Made by a program: the position numbers and the translations under genes | NCBI RefSeq assembly: GCF_963583255.1 | Contig: NC_084818.1 | Coordinates: forward strand, 12,092,222 to 12,156,221 | Length of the DNA stretch: 64,000 nucleotides | DNA from: Pyrus communis | Lineage: Eukaryota; Streptophyta; Magnoliopsida; Rosales; Rosaceae | Direction: 5' to 3' | Shown: piece after piece, positions 38,461 to 50,979 of the stretch | How the letters are laid out: every line of letters begins with the position of its first letter | Position numbering within the stretch: position 1 is the first letter of the stretch | The notes under the pieces: model-generated | What the model was told of the DNA's origin: nothing | Database searches by the model: none | The model's input: the letters and a program-made list of their open reading frames with translations, nothing else

Positions 38461-41187
38461 AAGTATTGAATAGTCTATTTCCACAAATACAAAGATTTCC
38501 ACAACTATTGAAGAATTTTCTAATTTTGTGGTATTCTCTTTTGTAATTTGGTTTTCAATCGCATGACTTGAAAATTCCCCACCCAAATATACCATGTCAT
38601 AGATTGTCGGTGACATTTATCAGTTCCAAAGAAAGAATACGAAGGAACATGAGAAAGGGGCAAAAGAAAGACATTTCGTTGCATGTAGAAAATAAATGAA
38701 TAAAGTTCAAATTTATGCGGCTGCAAGATCTGTTTTTAATGGCTGATATTGTCCACATAGGTGTTATAAAAGTTTGCTTGTGCATACACAGGTAAAGTTA
38801 ATAGCCTTATTACATGTGAAAAGATTCTGCGACAACACCACCATTCAAAATTTTGACACACTTGTCGGGGTAGGTTCAAAAATCGAAAACCGAAAAAAAA
38901 AAACCAACCAAATGAAACCGAACCTACTCCTACCCACTTGCACGGTTGAACAAAAAAACTCGACATATTGACTTTTCGAAACAAGACTTAACAGGGGCAA
39001 AGGCAATGCACTCTTGATTAATTGTGTTTCTGCCTCTTGATCTTGATTGTAATTGTCTTTAAGATGGGGGAATTATTGTGCTTTTGGCATTTTACTATTA
39101 ATCATCATCGTGAATTTTTACACTCGGATACTAACATGACGATGAGGTGCAGAGAGGACGAAATTGCAAGCCAATTAGAACTAGGGGGCACTTGAAACTG
39201 AACATCGAAACCGAAACACAAATTAAATCAGATTGTACTGAACGGTTCGGTTTTGCAGTTTTGAAACTGAACCGCAATGTAGGTAACGGTTTGGTTTTGG
39301 TTTTGGCTTTTGAAAACTGCACTGAAACCGAAACTGCATCTCAAATTAAATATCATGTTTGGGTTGTTTGTTAGAGTCCATACATTTAGTATGGTCTCAA
39401 CCATACTAGAATATCATCCCTTTCCACATTGTCAAATTATCCCTTAATCCTCAACAATCTCTCTCTCTGTCTCAAAACTCATTTGAGAATTCTTCTTGTG
39501 ATAAAATGCAAATGAATCTCTGATCAAATAATAAGCCACAACGCTCCATTTGGGTGCTTTTTCTGCTCACAAAGCCTATCATTTGTGCAATTAGCTAGTA
39601 GGTTAAGCTAGTTGATTATATATCATTCTCACACACCATTTCTTGCTGTGATCAAATGTACATGAGAGAGTGGGGAGAGCAGTAAAGAAAAGAATTATCA
39701 TGTGGATTGGTTAATTATATGTATTGTGTGGAAAATGAGGCAGTCTTATGGGTAGATAGGTTTGAAACTGTTTGAAACCGCACCGAATTGAACCAAACAG
39801 TTTGGTTTCATTTCAATTTTGACTTCAAAACCACACCGAACCGCACCGTATAAAGTTTCGATTTCGATTGTGGTTTCACTCAAAGCCGCACTGAACCAAA
39901 CCGTATCCTGTAGAATCCAAATCGATTGAAATAATTATGCAAGTCTACTTCTCTTTTGTGCCGTGTTTGAAACGAAATGACACCCAGATTTGGCTAAGAT
40001 GACTAAGAACCCAAAGAAATTCGCCATCCTATAAAAACGATATGATTGTGACGCTAATGGTGCAAATACAAGTCCACCATACCTTGTTGCAGATATTTTT
40101 GCTCCTCATTTTTTTGTTCTCTTTAAATTTGCAAAGGCTCTTGTCTATATAAATCTGATGCAAACTTATATTTTGATATGTAAACTACTTGCACGTGCAT
40201 GCTTTAGTTGTGCTCCAGCTTAGGCATTGAGTACTCTCTGAAACTAGTGTCACAAAATCTGGATGACCAAGATATATATGGTCATTCTCTATTGATTTGA
40301 TATTAACTACAGAGAAAAAATGGATTTCATTTTAGGTTAACACAAAACACAAATCACCTTATAATAACAAATGGATACTATTAGGGAGATCAAAATTTTA
40401 AATCAAATTTACCAACCAAATGACATGATTGTTAATTATTAGTTAAGTGTTGATTAACGTGTATTTTCTATTGGGGACATGTCATTTGATTTGCAAATTT
40501 GGTTAAAAATTGAGTAACATTACACTTACTACCTACTTGTACCATCTCTACAATAGAGGTAAGGCCCGTCAACGCATATGAGTTTCATATCTATTAGAGA
40601 GATAGTACAAATGATGATACAATTAGATGGTAAAAGTAGCATTTTTGTTAAAAATTTGGTTTCCCTAACATTATCCATAACAAAAACAAATGAGAATTGT
40701 AATTGAACTCATACAACCTTTTTTTACACCCAACTTACTCTCTACACATATATCGTACTATTTTTAACGCAATCGCCTCTAGACAACAACTTTTAAAAGC
40801 AACTTGTAGGTCACTTTTAAAATTAACTTTTTATAAAAAGCAAAGCTTAGCGTTTAATTAATATTTTTAATTCTGATAATACCCTCCACAATTGCCGCTG
40901 CCATCACCGCCACTACCCCCACCATTGTTGTTGTTGCCACCACCCCCACAACTATGCCTATGTTTGTCATTATATACAATAGTATCAATTTTCCATTAAA
41001 TTTACCAAATGCTTTTACACTCATTCTCATTCTAGCACTACTAAATATACAATTTATTAAATGTTCAACTGTTTTATTTTATCACTGATTATTCTTGAAA
41101 TACAACATAAATAGTTTTAAAAAAAAAAATACAACAATCACAAACAAACCCTAAAGCCTTCTATGCGCGTGGAAAATTTGCATACTT

Positions 41188-41319
41188 CAAGTCATGGAGA
41201 TATGCATACTTCAAGTCTTAAATGGTGTAAACAATCGATTGGGTTTACGTAAGGGTGGAGTTGATCAAACGAGGGAGAATGCTTTTGATGCATCTTTTTA
41301 CCTCCGTAATATGCTGTGA
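41188..41319 (+). pseudogene. RLP tail relic, second copy
   Basis: Copy of 26055-26183, with the same duplicated GCATACTTCAAGTC phrase and frame break. It ends FYLRNML with TGA at 41317-41319. Confidence 0.7.
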
Positions 41320-41636
41320 TGTTTTCTAGCTTGTTTAGAGGGCTGGTTAGGACAACTTTATTTTATTTTATTTTTTTGGAATTTTTATTTGGAAGACTTG
41401 GTAATTCTTAAATGAAATGTTATCTTTGACATTATTCGCGTCTCAATGTCGACATTTTGTGTACTATTTTCTACTTTTGAGGAAGCAATCCATGAAAGAT
41501 TCATGTCAAAGGCTAAGGCAACTAAAAAAGTATAATCCATATTTAACGGAAACAAAAGCAGTGAAAACAAGTCAAATACAAGTATGCAAATAATAGTGTA
41601 ACACATCAAAAGACGGAGAATGCTTTGATGCATCTT

Positions 41637-42020
41637 TTTAGGAAAATGCTTAGATGCTTTGGATTGCAGCACATACTAAGAAGGGTGGTGGACCATCCAA
41701 TTTGCTTGCTGCAGAGAGTATTGTAAGTAATACATTAATCATTTATTTCTTCTTGTTTGTTGATATAACAATGGCTGATGAGGTCTTAACTTTGATGTGC
41801 AACATTAGGAAAAAATTATGCAACATGAAAATGGATCATCATCTATCTGGTTTTCGAAGTGACGCTCCTTCCAAAGTTTTTGGTGCTGAGCAAAATGGTC
41901 GTGCAAGAGGAGTTGGAGGTGGCGTTCCTCCTACAAAGCTTGAAGTATTTTCACAACAGAAATGGTGTAATCACCAAAGGGATGAAAAGGTGCACAATTT
42001 GACTAATAGGTCTGAGCATT
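41637..42020 (+). mobile_element. Plant transposase fragment, Ptta/En-Spm type, second copy
   Basis: Near-identical to 26500-26900. The frame from 41654 stays open to 42022, because AATGGTGTAATCACCAAAGG lacks the few bases present at 26826-26840. The AHTKKGGG and GRARGVGGGVP segments are present. No termini were seen. Confidence 0.55.
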
Positions 42021-43249
42021 GACGGAATTGGTGCATCTTTTTATGAAAAATAAGGTTAGTAATTTAATAACATTGGGATCATCTTGAATATTTGCGAAAT
42101 TAGTTTTAGTTGACATCAAATAACAGGGTAATGATGTACCAAGTGAGGCATCTCCAAGTTAACGTCAAATAACGTTGGCAAGTTTCAATTTCTTCAGTTT
42201 TTTTTGTTCCTTAATGTTTCTTTGTAGTTGAACATGACTGTGTTTAAAAGCATTCTTTCTAATTTTTATCCTTTTTAGATTTCTTAGTTTGAGGTGAAAA
42301 TGGAATTTGGAGAAAAAATGAATCTCATTTTGGATTAACACAAACCACAAATCACTTGATAATAACAAATTGGTAATGCTAAGGAGATTAAATTTTTAAA
42401 CTAAATTTGCTAACCAAATGACATGATTGTTAATGATTAAATTATTAGTTAAGTTTTGATTAACGTATTTATTTTCAACTGATGACATGTCATGTAATTT
42501 AAAATTTTATTCTCTATCATTATTCATAACAAAAACAAATTTATGGGTTTTATTTTTTGTGTGTGTTTTGTTAGAGACACATGTCCTCATTTCCAGTCGG
42601 TGATTATTTTCTTCTAATATCAGCCTTTGGATCGTAACGAACGGTGGAATTTAACCTTATCGCGCAGCGCATATTTCTCACACGTCTCGATCTAGCAAAA
42701 TACTAGGACTCCCTAGGTCGTCGTCCTTTTTTCTGCTTTGCATTTTAGGAATATTGAATGTGTGGCTCCGACTTGGCCACCTATATTTCTGGACGTCTCA
42801 AACACGTTACTATGAGCAGAAGTAGCCCTTCTCAAGTTGAATTTATTAAAATTTTATGCGATATTTAATATTATAGTTTGATAACATTTTCTTTATTTTT
42901 AATAAAAAAAAAGTTTTAGGTTCAAATCGTAAATTATGAGTTTGTAATCAATTTATTCACCTCACTCCTTTATGTGAATATAGCAAGGAATTCAAAAAGT
43001 ATTAAAAAAAAGTATTAAGAAAAAGGTGTATATAACAAATTTATTCTTTCCACCCTTCGTGTAAACTTGTAACACTAAGGCCTCATTTGGTATTGATTTT
43101 TTCACAAAAACTGTTTCAATTTAAAGTTAAACAGCAAAAACGTGATTGGTAAAAAAAAATATTCTACCTATTTTTAACGCAATGGCCTCCAGATAGCAGC
43201 TTTTAAAATTCTAGCAGTATTTTCTTTTCACTTATAAGTGAAGATTTAA

Positions 43250-43860
43250 CATTATGAATTAACTCTGTTCATGACTCAATGGATGAGGGAGTTCTTCCTC
43301 AAGGTACATAGTTTTCAATTCACGAAATTTCATATTAATGATCGAAACCGTTCAAATACTTTGTAAAGATCATATCCAACCAAATTAATAAAATAAGAAA
43401 TCATGTAGTCATTCAACTATATAAAAACAAACAACTAAAAGTATTATAAAATGTCTATTCATTTGCTACAGCTAATTGACTAAACGACCTTACAAATTTT
43501 GTCCAACTTTATGCATGTACTACAAGTAAATCGCACACATGCCAAAGGGCTAAGGCAAACAACATTTAAAACGAATAATAAATCCGGAGTATTAGATTTT
43601 ATCCAACTTTATGCATGCAGTACAAGTCAACAAATATTGTATGTTCTGAAGAAATAATTCCAAGGACCAAGACTTTAAATTATTAAGTCATGAAATCAAT
43701 ACATTCCCACTTGGATAGTGGAAACTTTAATGCATGTATAAAGATATGGTTATGTTTTGGTCACCTGTTGTATTGCCTCTGATAGCTACTTGTAGCCCCA
43801 CCTTTGATTGTAGCGTGTTTGAGATGAATAGTACAAAGATTTCCACAAGTATTGAATAGT
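43250..43860 (+). repeat. RLP upstream module, orphan copy 6
   Basis: Sister of 29030-29640, same block order, no coding sequence downstream. Confidence 0.7.
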
Positions 43861-46800
43861 CTATTTTCAATCTTGTCCATTTATTCTTTACTAGTCATCA
43901 TTACGTACTATTGAAGAATTTTCTCATTTTGTGGTATTCTCTTTTGTAATTTGGTTTTTAGTCCCGTGACTTAAAAATTCCCCACCCATACCGTGTCATA
44001 GATTGTGGGTGACATTTATCAGTTTTACCAAAGAAAGAATATGAAGGAACATGAGAAAGGGGCAAAAGAAAGACATTTCGTTGCACGTAGAAAATAAATG
44101 AATAAAGTTCAAATTTATGTGGCTGCAAGATCTGTTTCTAATGGCTGATATTGTCCACATAGGTGTTATAAAAGTTTGCCTATGCATACATAGGTAAAGT
44201 TAATAGCCTTATCACATGTGAAAAGACTACGTGACAACACCACCATTCAAAATTTAGACACACTTATAAGGGTGGGTTCAAAAATCAAAAATAAAAAAAA
44301 AAACGAACCAAACAAAACTGAACCCACTCCTACCCGCTTGCACGGTTGAACAAAAAAACTCGACATATTGACTTTTCAAAACTAGACTTAACAGGGGCAA
44401 AGGCAATGCACTCTTGATTAATTGTGTTTCTGCCTCTTGATCTTGATTGTAATTGTCTTTAAGATGGGGGAATTATTGTGCTTTTGGCATTTTACTATTA
44501 ATCATCATCCTACATGTGAATTTTTATACTAGGATGCTAACATGACGATGAGGTGCGCAGAGGACGAAATTGCTAGCCAATTAGAACTAGGGGGCACTTG
44601 AAATCGAAAATCAAAACCGAAACACAAACCAAATCAGACAGTACTGAATGGTTTAGTTTTGCAGTTTTTGAAACGGTTGCGGTTTTGAAACTGAACCGTA
44701 GTGTAGGTAACGGTTTGGTTTTGGTTTTGGCTTTTGAAAACTGCACCGAAACCGAAATTGCACCTCAAATTAAATATCATGTTTAAGCTGTTTGTTAGAG
44801 TCCATACATTTAGTATAACCTCAACCATACTAGAATGTCATCCCTTTCCACACTGTCAAATTATCCCTTAATCCTCATCAATCTCTCTTTCTCTGTCTCA
44901 AAACTCATTTGAGAATTCTTGTTGTGATAAAATGCAAATGAATCTCTGATCAAATAATAAGCCACAACACTCCATTTGGGTGCTTTTTCATGCTCACAAA
45001 GTCTATCATTTGTGCAATTAGTTAGTAGGTTAAGCTAGTTGATTATATATCATTCTCACATACCATTTATTGCTGTGATCAAATGTACATGAGAGAGTGG
45101 GGAGAGCAGTAAAGAAAAGAATTCTCATGTGGGTTGGTTAATTATATGTGTTGTGTGGAAAATGAGGCCGTCTTATGCGTAGATAGGTGCAAATTTTAAA
45201 TTGTACATTTTTTTTCTAAAAAAATTAACCAAAACCGTTTGAAACCGCACCGAACTGAACCAAACAGTTTGGTTTCATTTCAGTTTTGACTTCAAAACCA
45301 CATCAAACCGCATCGTAAAAAGTTTTGATTTCGGTTGCGGGTTCACTTAAAGCCTCACTGAACCAGACCGTGTCCTGTAGAACCCAAATTTGACTAAAGT
45401 AATTACGCAAGTCTACTTCTCTTTTGTGCCGTGTTTGAGACGAAATGACACCCAAATTTGGCTAAGATGACTAAGAACCCAATGAAATTCGCCATCCTAT
45501 AAAAACAATATGATTGCGACGCTAATGGTGCAAATACAAGTCCACCATACCTTGTAGCAGATATTTTTGCTCCTCATTTTTTTTTTTCTATTTAAATTTG
45601 CAAAGGCATTTTCTTGTCTATATAAATCTGATGCAAGCTTGTATTTTGAGATGTAAACTACCTGCACGTGCATGCTTTAGTTGTGCTCCAGCTTAGGCAT
45701 TGAGTACTCTTTGAAACTAGTGTCACAAAATTTGGATGACCAAGATATATATGGCCATCCACTATTGATTTGATATTAACTACAACGAAAAAATAGATCT
45801 CATTTTAGGTTAACACAAACCACAAATTACCTCACAATAACAAACGGATACTGTTAAGGAGATCAAATTTTTAAATCAAATTTACCAACCAAATGACATG
45901 ATTGTTAATTATTAGTGAAGTGTTGATTAACGTGTATTTTCTATTGGGGACATGTCATTTAATTTGTAAATTTGGTTAAAATTAAGTAATGTTACACTTA
46001 TCATCTACTTGTACCATCTCTCTAATAGAGGTAAGGCCCGTCAACGCATATGAGTTTCATATCTATTAGAGAAATAGTACAAATGATAGTACAACTAGAT
46101 CGTAAAAGTAGCATTTTTGTTAAAAATTTGGTTTCCTTAGCATTATCCATAACAAAAACAAATGAGAATTTTATTTGAACTCATATAACTTTTTTTTACA
46201 CCCAACTTACTCTCTACACATATATCGTACCTATTTTTAACGCAATCGCCTCTAGAGAACAACTTTTAAAAGCAACTAGTAGCTTACTTTTAAAATTTAC
46301 TTTTTATAAAAAAGCAAAGCTAAGCGTTTAATGAATATTTTTAAAGAAAAATTAATGAAAATGACTTGAAAACTTTGAGTTTTAACGATAAAGACAAAAT
46401 AAAGGGTAAAGTGAATAGTACCAGGTTTGACTTTTTAGTGTAAAAATGTGGTTTTTCATTAAAGTGCACAGTACCATGGGCTTTTCGTTAAAACTCCCTA
46501 TTTTTAATTCTTATAATACCCTCCACAATTGTCGCTACCATCACCGCCACTACCCCCACCACTGCTGTTGTTGCCACCACCCCACAACTATGCCTATGTT
46601 TGTCATTATATACAATAGTATCATTTTTCCATTAAATTTACCAAATGCTTTTACACTCATTTTCATACTAGCACTACTAAATATACAATTTATTAAATGT
46701 TCAACTATTTTATTTTACCTCTAATTATTCTTGAAATACATCATAAGCAATTTAAGAAAAAAAAGACACAAAAATCACAAACGGACCCTAAAGCCTTCTA

Positions 46801-47037
46801 AACGCGTGGAAAATGTGTGAAAATGGTTTTCTAAATATCTAAAAAGTCATGGGAGTTTAAAGTGAATGGAAATTGCTCAAAAGTAAATAGGGTTATCCTA
46901 TTGCCATGAGAAATTTTTTAGAATACCAAAAACATTTCAGGTAATTCCCTACAAAAAAGAAAATTAGTAATCCTTTGATAAAACCCCACCACATCTGATG
47001 CCAGCCTACCATCTCTGCGATCCCCATCAACATCCCG

Positions 47038-47236
47038 GACATGGATCCCGTCCGGATCCATGTGTCCTAATCCATCAAATCCAATCATCCGAACCATTAA
47101 AATTTGATCCAACGGTTAAAGATATTGTAACTTTTAAAGTTGACTCCTGTTTGTAGCCGTTTAATCAAATTTCAATGGCCTGGATGATTGAACTTGGTGG
47201 ATTAGGACACATGGATCCGGAGGGGTTCCATGTCCT
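47038..47236. mobile_element. Inverted-repeat MITE, second copy
   Basis: Duplicate of 33176-33372 within tandem unit 2. Arms contain TGTGTCCTAATCCATCAAAT and GGTGGATTAGGACACATGGA. Confidence 0.65.
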
Positions 47237-47404
47237 AACATCCCAGTTAATTCCTTACAAATAAAAAAATAAAAAAACATCTCAATTAATTACTTGCACC
47301 ACCTACCTAGGTAACCTAGAAAAAGTTAAAAGACACACATAGGATGTGAAGAAGTTCAACTTTTCAAAGTCAGGTCAATAATTACACTACGAAATACGAA
47401 TTGG

Positions 47405-48274
47405 GTACGAAGATTTAACATTATGGATTAACTTCATATATGACTCAATGGATGATGGGAGTTCTTTCTCAAGATAGTTTTTAATTTAAGAAATTTCGTG
47501 TTTATAACCGAAATCGGTCATATTTTAAAATATGTTGTAAGGATCATATTTAAAAAAAAATTAATAAAATATGAAATCACATTTAGACATTCAACTATAT
47601 AAAAACAAATGAGTAAACGCATTTATTTGCCACAACTAATTGACTAAATGACCTTATAGATTTTGTCCAACTTCATGCATGCACTACAAGAAAATCACAC
47701 ACATGCCAAAGGGCTAAGGCAAATAACAATAAAACGAATAATAAATCCTGGGTATATAGATTTTATCCAACTTTATGCATGCAGTACAAGTCAACAAAAT
47801 ATTTGTATTTGCTCAACTAATAATTCCAAGGACCAAGACTTAAAATTACTAAGTCATGAAATCAATACATTTCCACTTGAATTGTGAATATTTTAATTCC
47901 TTTGTGAAAACTTTAATTTTTGTATAAACATGTGGCTATGTTTTGGTCACTAGTTGAATCGTCTCTGATAATTAGTCGTAGGCCTACCTTTCTTTGTAGC
48001 TTTGGAGAAAGGTGGTGGTAGAATGGATCTGGGAGCTTTTAAAAGTGGCGCCCCAGTCGGCCAGATTGAAAATGGCCCTCGATGATGGACTCGGATCCGA
48101 CTGACCAATTCATTTCGGCCCTTGGATTCACATCCTATGGTTAGTAATTAATTTGCTTTTTAATGGGTTTCTCTCTCTCTCTTCGATGTCTTGAGGTCCT
48201 GGAAAACGATAGGGGTTGAGAATAATAAATCTTTTGACCAAAAACAAAAGAGGGAAGAAAAAACCCCATTAAAA
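47405..48274 (+). repeat. RLP upstream module with leader, orphan copy 7
   Basis: Sister of 33545-34403. It runs to the leader motif CCATTAAAAACAAAA (about 48266) and then switches to the TIR-element piece instead of an RLP start codon. Confidence 0.75.
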
Positions 48275-48985
48275 ACAAAATTAATTATTGAGCGTAGGGC
48301 CCATATTGAGTATTTTAATTTTTTTAATATTCACGTGAAGCCTGTATTAACATGTAGTTCCTAATCAATGTCCATATAAATGTTACATTACTAGTCAACG
48401 GCTGATTTAACATTAACTTTAAATCAACAAGTATTGTAGATAAATGCTAAGGACACTTGCCTTCATCTACAATAGGCTCACAATAGCACATGGAAACATT
48501 GAAATTAAGAAGCAACAGATTTGTTGGAGAGTTGCCTTCATCCTTCAAAAATTGCATCCGTCACTATCCACTAATTTGTAATTCAAGAATTGCACAAATT
48601 AAGAAGCAATTGTACCTAAACGTGATTTTATTTTATTTTTTTCTTCTGAAATTTAGCAATATGCATGCGTCTCTTTTTAAAGTCTTCCTTATTAATTTGG
48701 TTGTCTTCTTCAAAACTTAATTACGCGTGCTTGTTTATTTTTATCTTAACTAGAGGAGCTTTCGTGAGCCATTATCTGTACAAGTTTTCAAGTATTGGGC
48801 TGTCATATAAAGAACTTTACTACTAAATCTCCTTGGCAGATGATTTGTTAGTGTTAATTGTTTGTAAGAAGTTCGATGCTACATTTACCTTATCAATTAA
48901 TTGTTTGTAAGAAGTTCGATGCTACATTTACTTTATCAAGACCTTTCTGCAATATATGTTTTGAATCATGATATTTACTAAAAAA
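48275..48985 (+). pseudogene. RLP relic: collapsed coding region, second copy
   Basis: Duplicate of 34404-35125: TIR-element-like piece (48310-48415), the LRR fragment METLKLRSNRFVGELPSSFK (48490 onward), then RLP 3' flank. Both copies share the same collapse junctions, so the deletion happened before the unit duplicated. Confidence 0.8.
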
Positions 48986-49131
48986 ATTTGGTTAATTCTG
49001 AATTGCATATGATTGTTTTGGTCGTTGTAGATTTTAGTTCAAATGATTGGTTGCACTCCTATGCAAAATCCTGTCAAATTTACTAAGTGTTAACTTTTTA
49101 TTTTTTTATTTTAATCCAAGTAGTAATTTAT

Positions 49132-49247
49132 GGAAAGGGATCCTTTCACCAATTCCGGAGATCCGGACCATTGAAATTTAATCTAATGGCTCAAATCCCC
49201 AGATTTGGTGGATTAGGAGAAAGGGATCTAGAAAATATCCCTTTCCA
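49132..49247. mobile_element. 116-bp hAT-like MITE, second copy
   Basis: Same position in the cassette spacer as 35273-35388, with TAATTTAT at 49124-49131 and 49248-49255. The arms have GGAAAGGGATCC and ATCCCTTTCCA. Confidence 0.8.
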
Positions 49248-49859
49248 TAATTTATATCTATGTCTAACAACGATGCCACAACCTTTAACAAACTAATTAT
49301 TATTTATTTCATCAGAAATAATACATCGACAATCCTTTATGCTTTTTGTACACAAATTACAGAAAAAGAATTAAGATATATAGAGGTTGTTGTGAAGGGT
49401 GAAGAGGAAGTGAGGGGAGAAGAATTTAAGAGAAAAATAATATAAAAAGATAAGATGTGGGGCCTCGGCTTTTTGTGTAAGTGAGAGGTGAGAGAAGGGG
49501 ATGGATGAGAGAGACAGAGAGAGACAGAGAGAAATAGATGAGGCACAGGTGAACAGAGGGGATGGGTGAAAAAGAAAAGAGGGGGTGAAGACTGAAGAGG
49601 AAAAGGGGAGAGAGAGAAGAAAGAGAAGAAAACTAATTTGTGTTTTTGTTAATATTTTTGGTCTTAATTATTGAATAAAATTATTAAATTACTTTTAGTT
49701 AAGATTCAAAATTTTGAAACTCTTTTATTATCACCACAACGACTAATCTTATATGATCATCACCATTACCACCACCACAATCGTCACTACTACAGCTACC
49801 ACCATTGGTACCTATACACCCCAACCACCACACCCTATTATTGTCACAACCATCAAACT

Positions 49860-49886
49860 CCCCCCCACCCCCCCCCCCCCCCCCCA
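49860..49886. repeat. Poly-C tract
   Basis: About 25 Cs with one interrupting A. The paralogous site at 35985 reads CCAACCCCCACAACAATTG, so the run expanded in copy 2 only. Runs this long are also error-prone in sequencing. Confidence 0.8.
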
Positions 49887-49994
49887 ACAATTGCCGTTGT
49901 CATCACCACCACTACTACCACCATTGTTGTTGTTGCCACCACCCTCACAACTATGCCTATGTTTGTCATTATATAAATAGTATCATTTTTTCAT

Positions 49995-50756
49995 TGAATT
50001 AACTTCCTCGAGATACTTAGTTTTCAATTCAAGAATTTTCGTGTTTATGATCGAAATCGTTCATATTATAAAATACTTTGTAAAGATCATATCTAAAAAA
50101 AATTAATAAAATATAAAATCATTAAGTCATTCAACTATATAAAAAAAAGAGTAAAATCATTATGAACTGTCTATTTATTTGTTACAGTTGATTGACTAAA
50201 CAACTTTATAGATTTTGTCCAACTTTATGCATGCACTACAAGTAAATCACACACATGCCAAAGGGCTAAAGCAAACAACATATACAACGAATAATAAATC
50301 CCGAGTATGTAGATTTTATCCAACTTTATGCATGGGCTACAAGTCAACAAATATTTGTATTTGCTCAGCTAATAATTCCAAGGACCAAGACTTAAAATTA
50401 CTAAGTCATGAAGTCAATACATTCCCACTTGAATTGTGAAAACTTTAATTCATGTATAAAGATGTGGCTATGTGTTGATCACCTGTTAAATTACCTCTGA
50501 CAATTACTTGTAAGCCTACATTTTTTTGTAGCGTGTTTAAGATGAAATAGCAAATGCATTGAAAAAAGTGATGGTAGATCGGATCTGGGAACTTAGTGGC
50601 ACCCCAGTCGGCTCAAATTGAAAGTGGTCATTGGGGACAGACTCGGATCCGACTGCCCAATTCATTTTGGGCCTTGGATTCACATCCTATGGTCAGTAAT
50701 TAATTTGCTTTTTGATGGGTTTCTCCTTCTCTCTCCAATGTCCTGGGAAAAGATAG

Positions 50757-50790
<34 letters not shown>

Positions 50791-50979
50791 AAAGAAGGGA
50801 AAAGTCCAAAAAGATAGGAGTTGAGAAGAATAAACCTTTCTGATCAAAAACAAAAGAGAGAATAAAAAACCCATTAAAAACAAAACTACACTTGCAGCTT
50901 TCCTTTTGCTCCAAAATCAAAATCCTAAAGAAACTCTTTCGTGCTTCAATTGTCTCTTGCTTTATTTAGTTGAATTAAG
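49995..50979 (+). promoter_or_regulatory. Upstream region of the intact RLP gene
   Basis: The eighth copy of the RLP upstream module and the only one joined to an intact CDS. It holds the shared blocks TTGTCCAACTTTATGCATG (twice, 50215 and 50317), CCAAGGACCAAGAC, GGACTCGGATCC-type and CATCCTATGGT, then an AAAACAAAACTACAC leader. I could not identify a convincing TATA box. No ATG occurs in the roughly 95 bases before the start codon. A poly-T insertion at 50762-50808 is peculiar to this copy. Transcription start is unknown. Confidence 0.55.
50762..50808 (-). mobile_element. Poly-T insertion with target-site duplication in the RLP leader
   Basis: Thirty Ts (50760-50789) and a short GAAAGAAGGGAAAAGTCC segment sit between two copies of AAAAGATAGGAGTT (50748-50761, 50809-50822). 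The orphan copies at 34326 and 48210 have the motif once, as CGATAGGGGTTGAGAA. It looks like a heavily 5'-truncated retroposon inserted tail-first (minus orientation). Confidence 0.6.

Larger units (their letters stand above)
37045..50300. repeat. Large tandem-duplicated unit, copy 2
   Basis: Sister of 21860-36412. It has the same order: orphan upstream modules (37840, 43250, 47405), RLP tail relic (41188-41319), transposase fragment (41637), paired CCGAAACC clusters, MITE (47038), collapsed RLP (48275-48985) and low-complexity tracts. It lacks the 980-bp element and the 915-bp duplication. It retains about 520 bp near 45810-46320 that copy 1 lost at 31460. Its right end runs into the promoter of the intact RLP. 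Confidence 0.85.
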
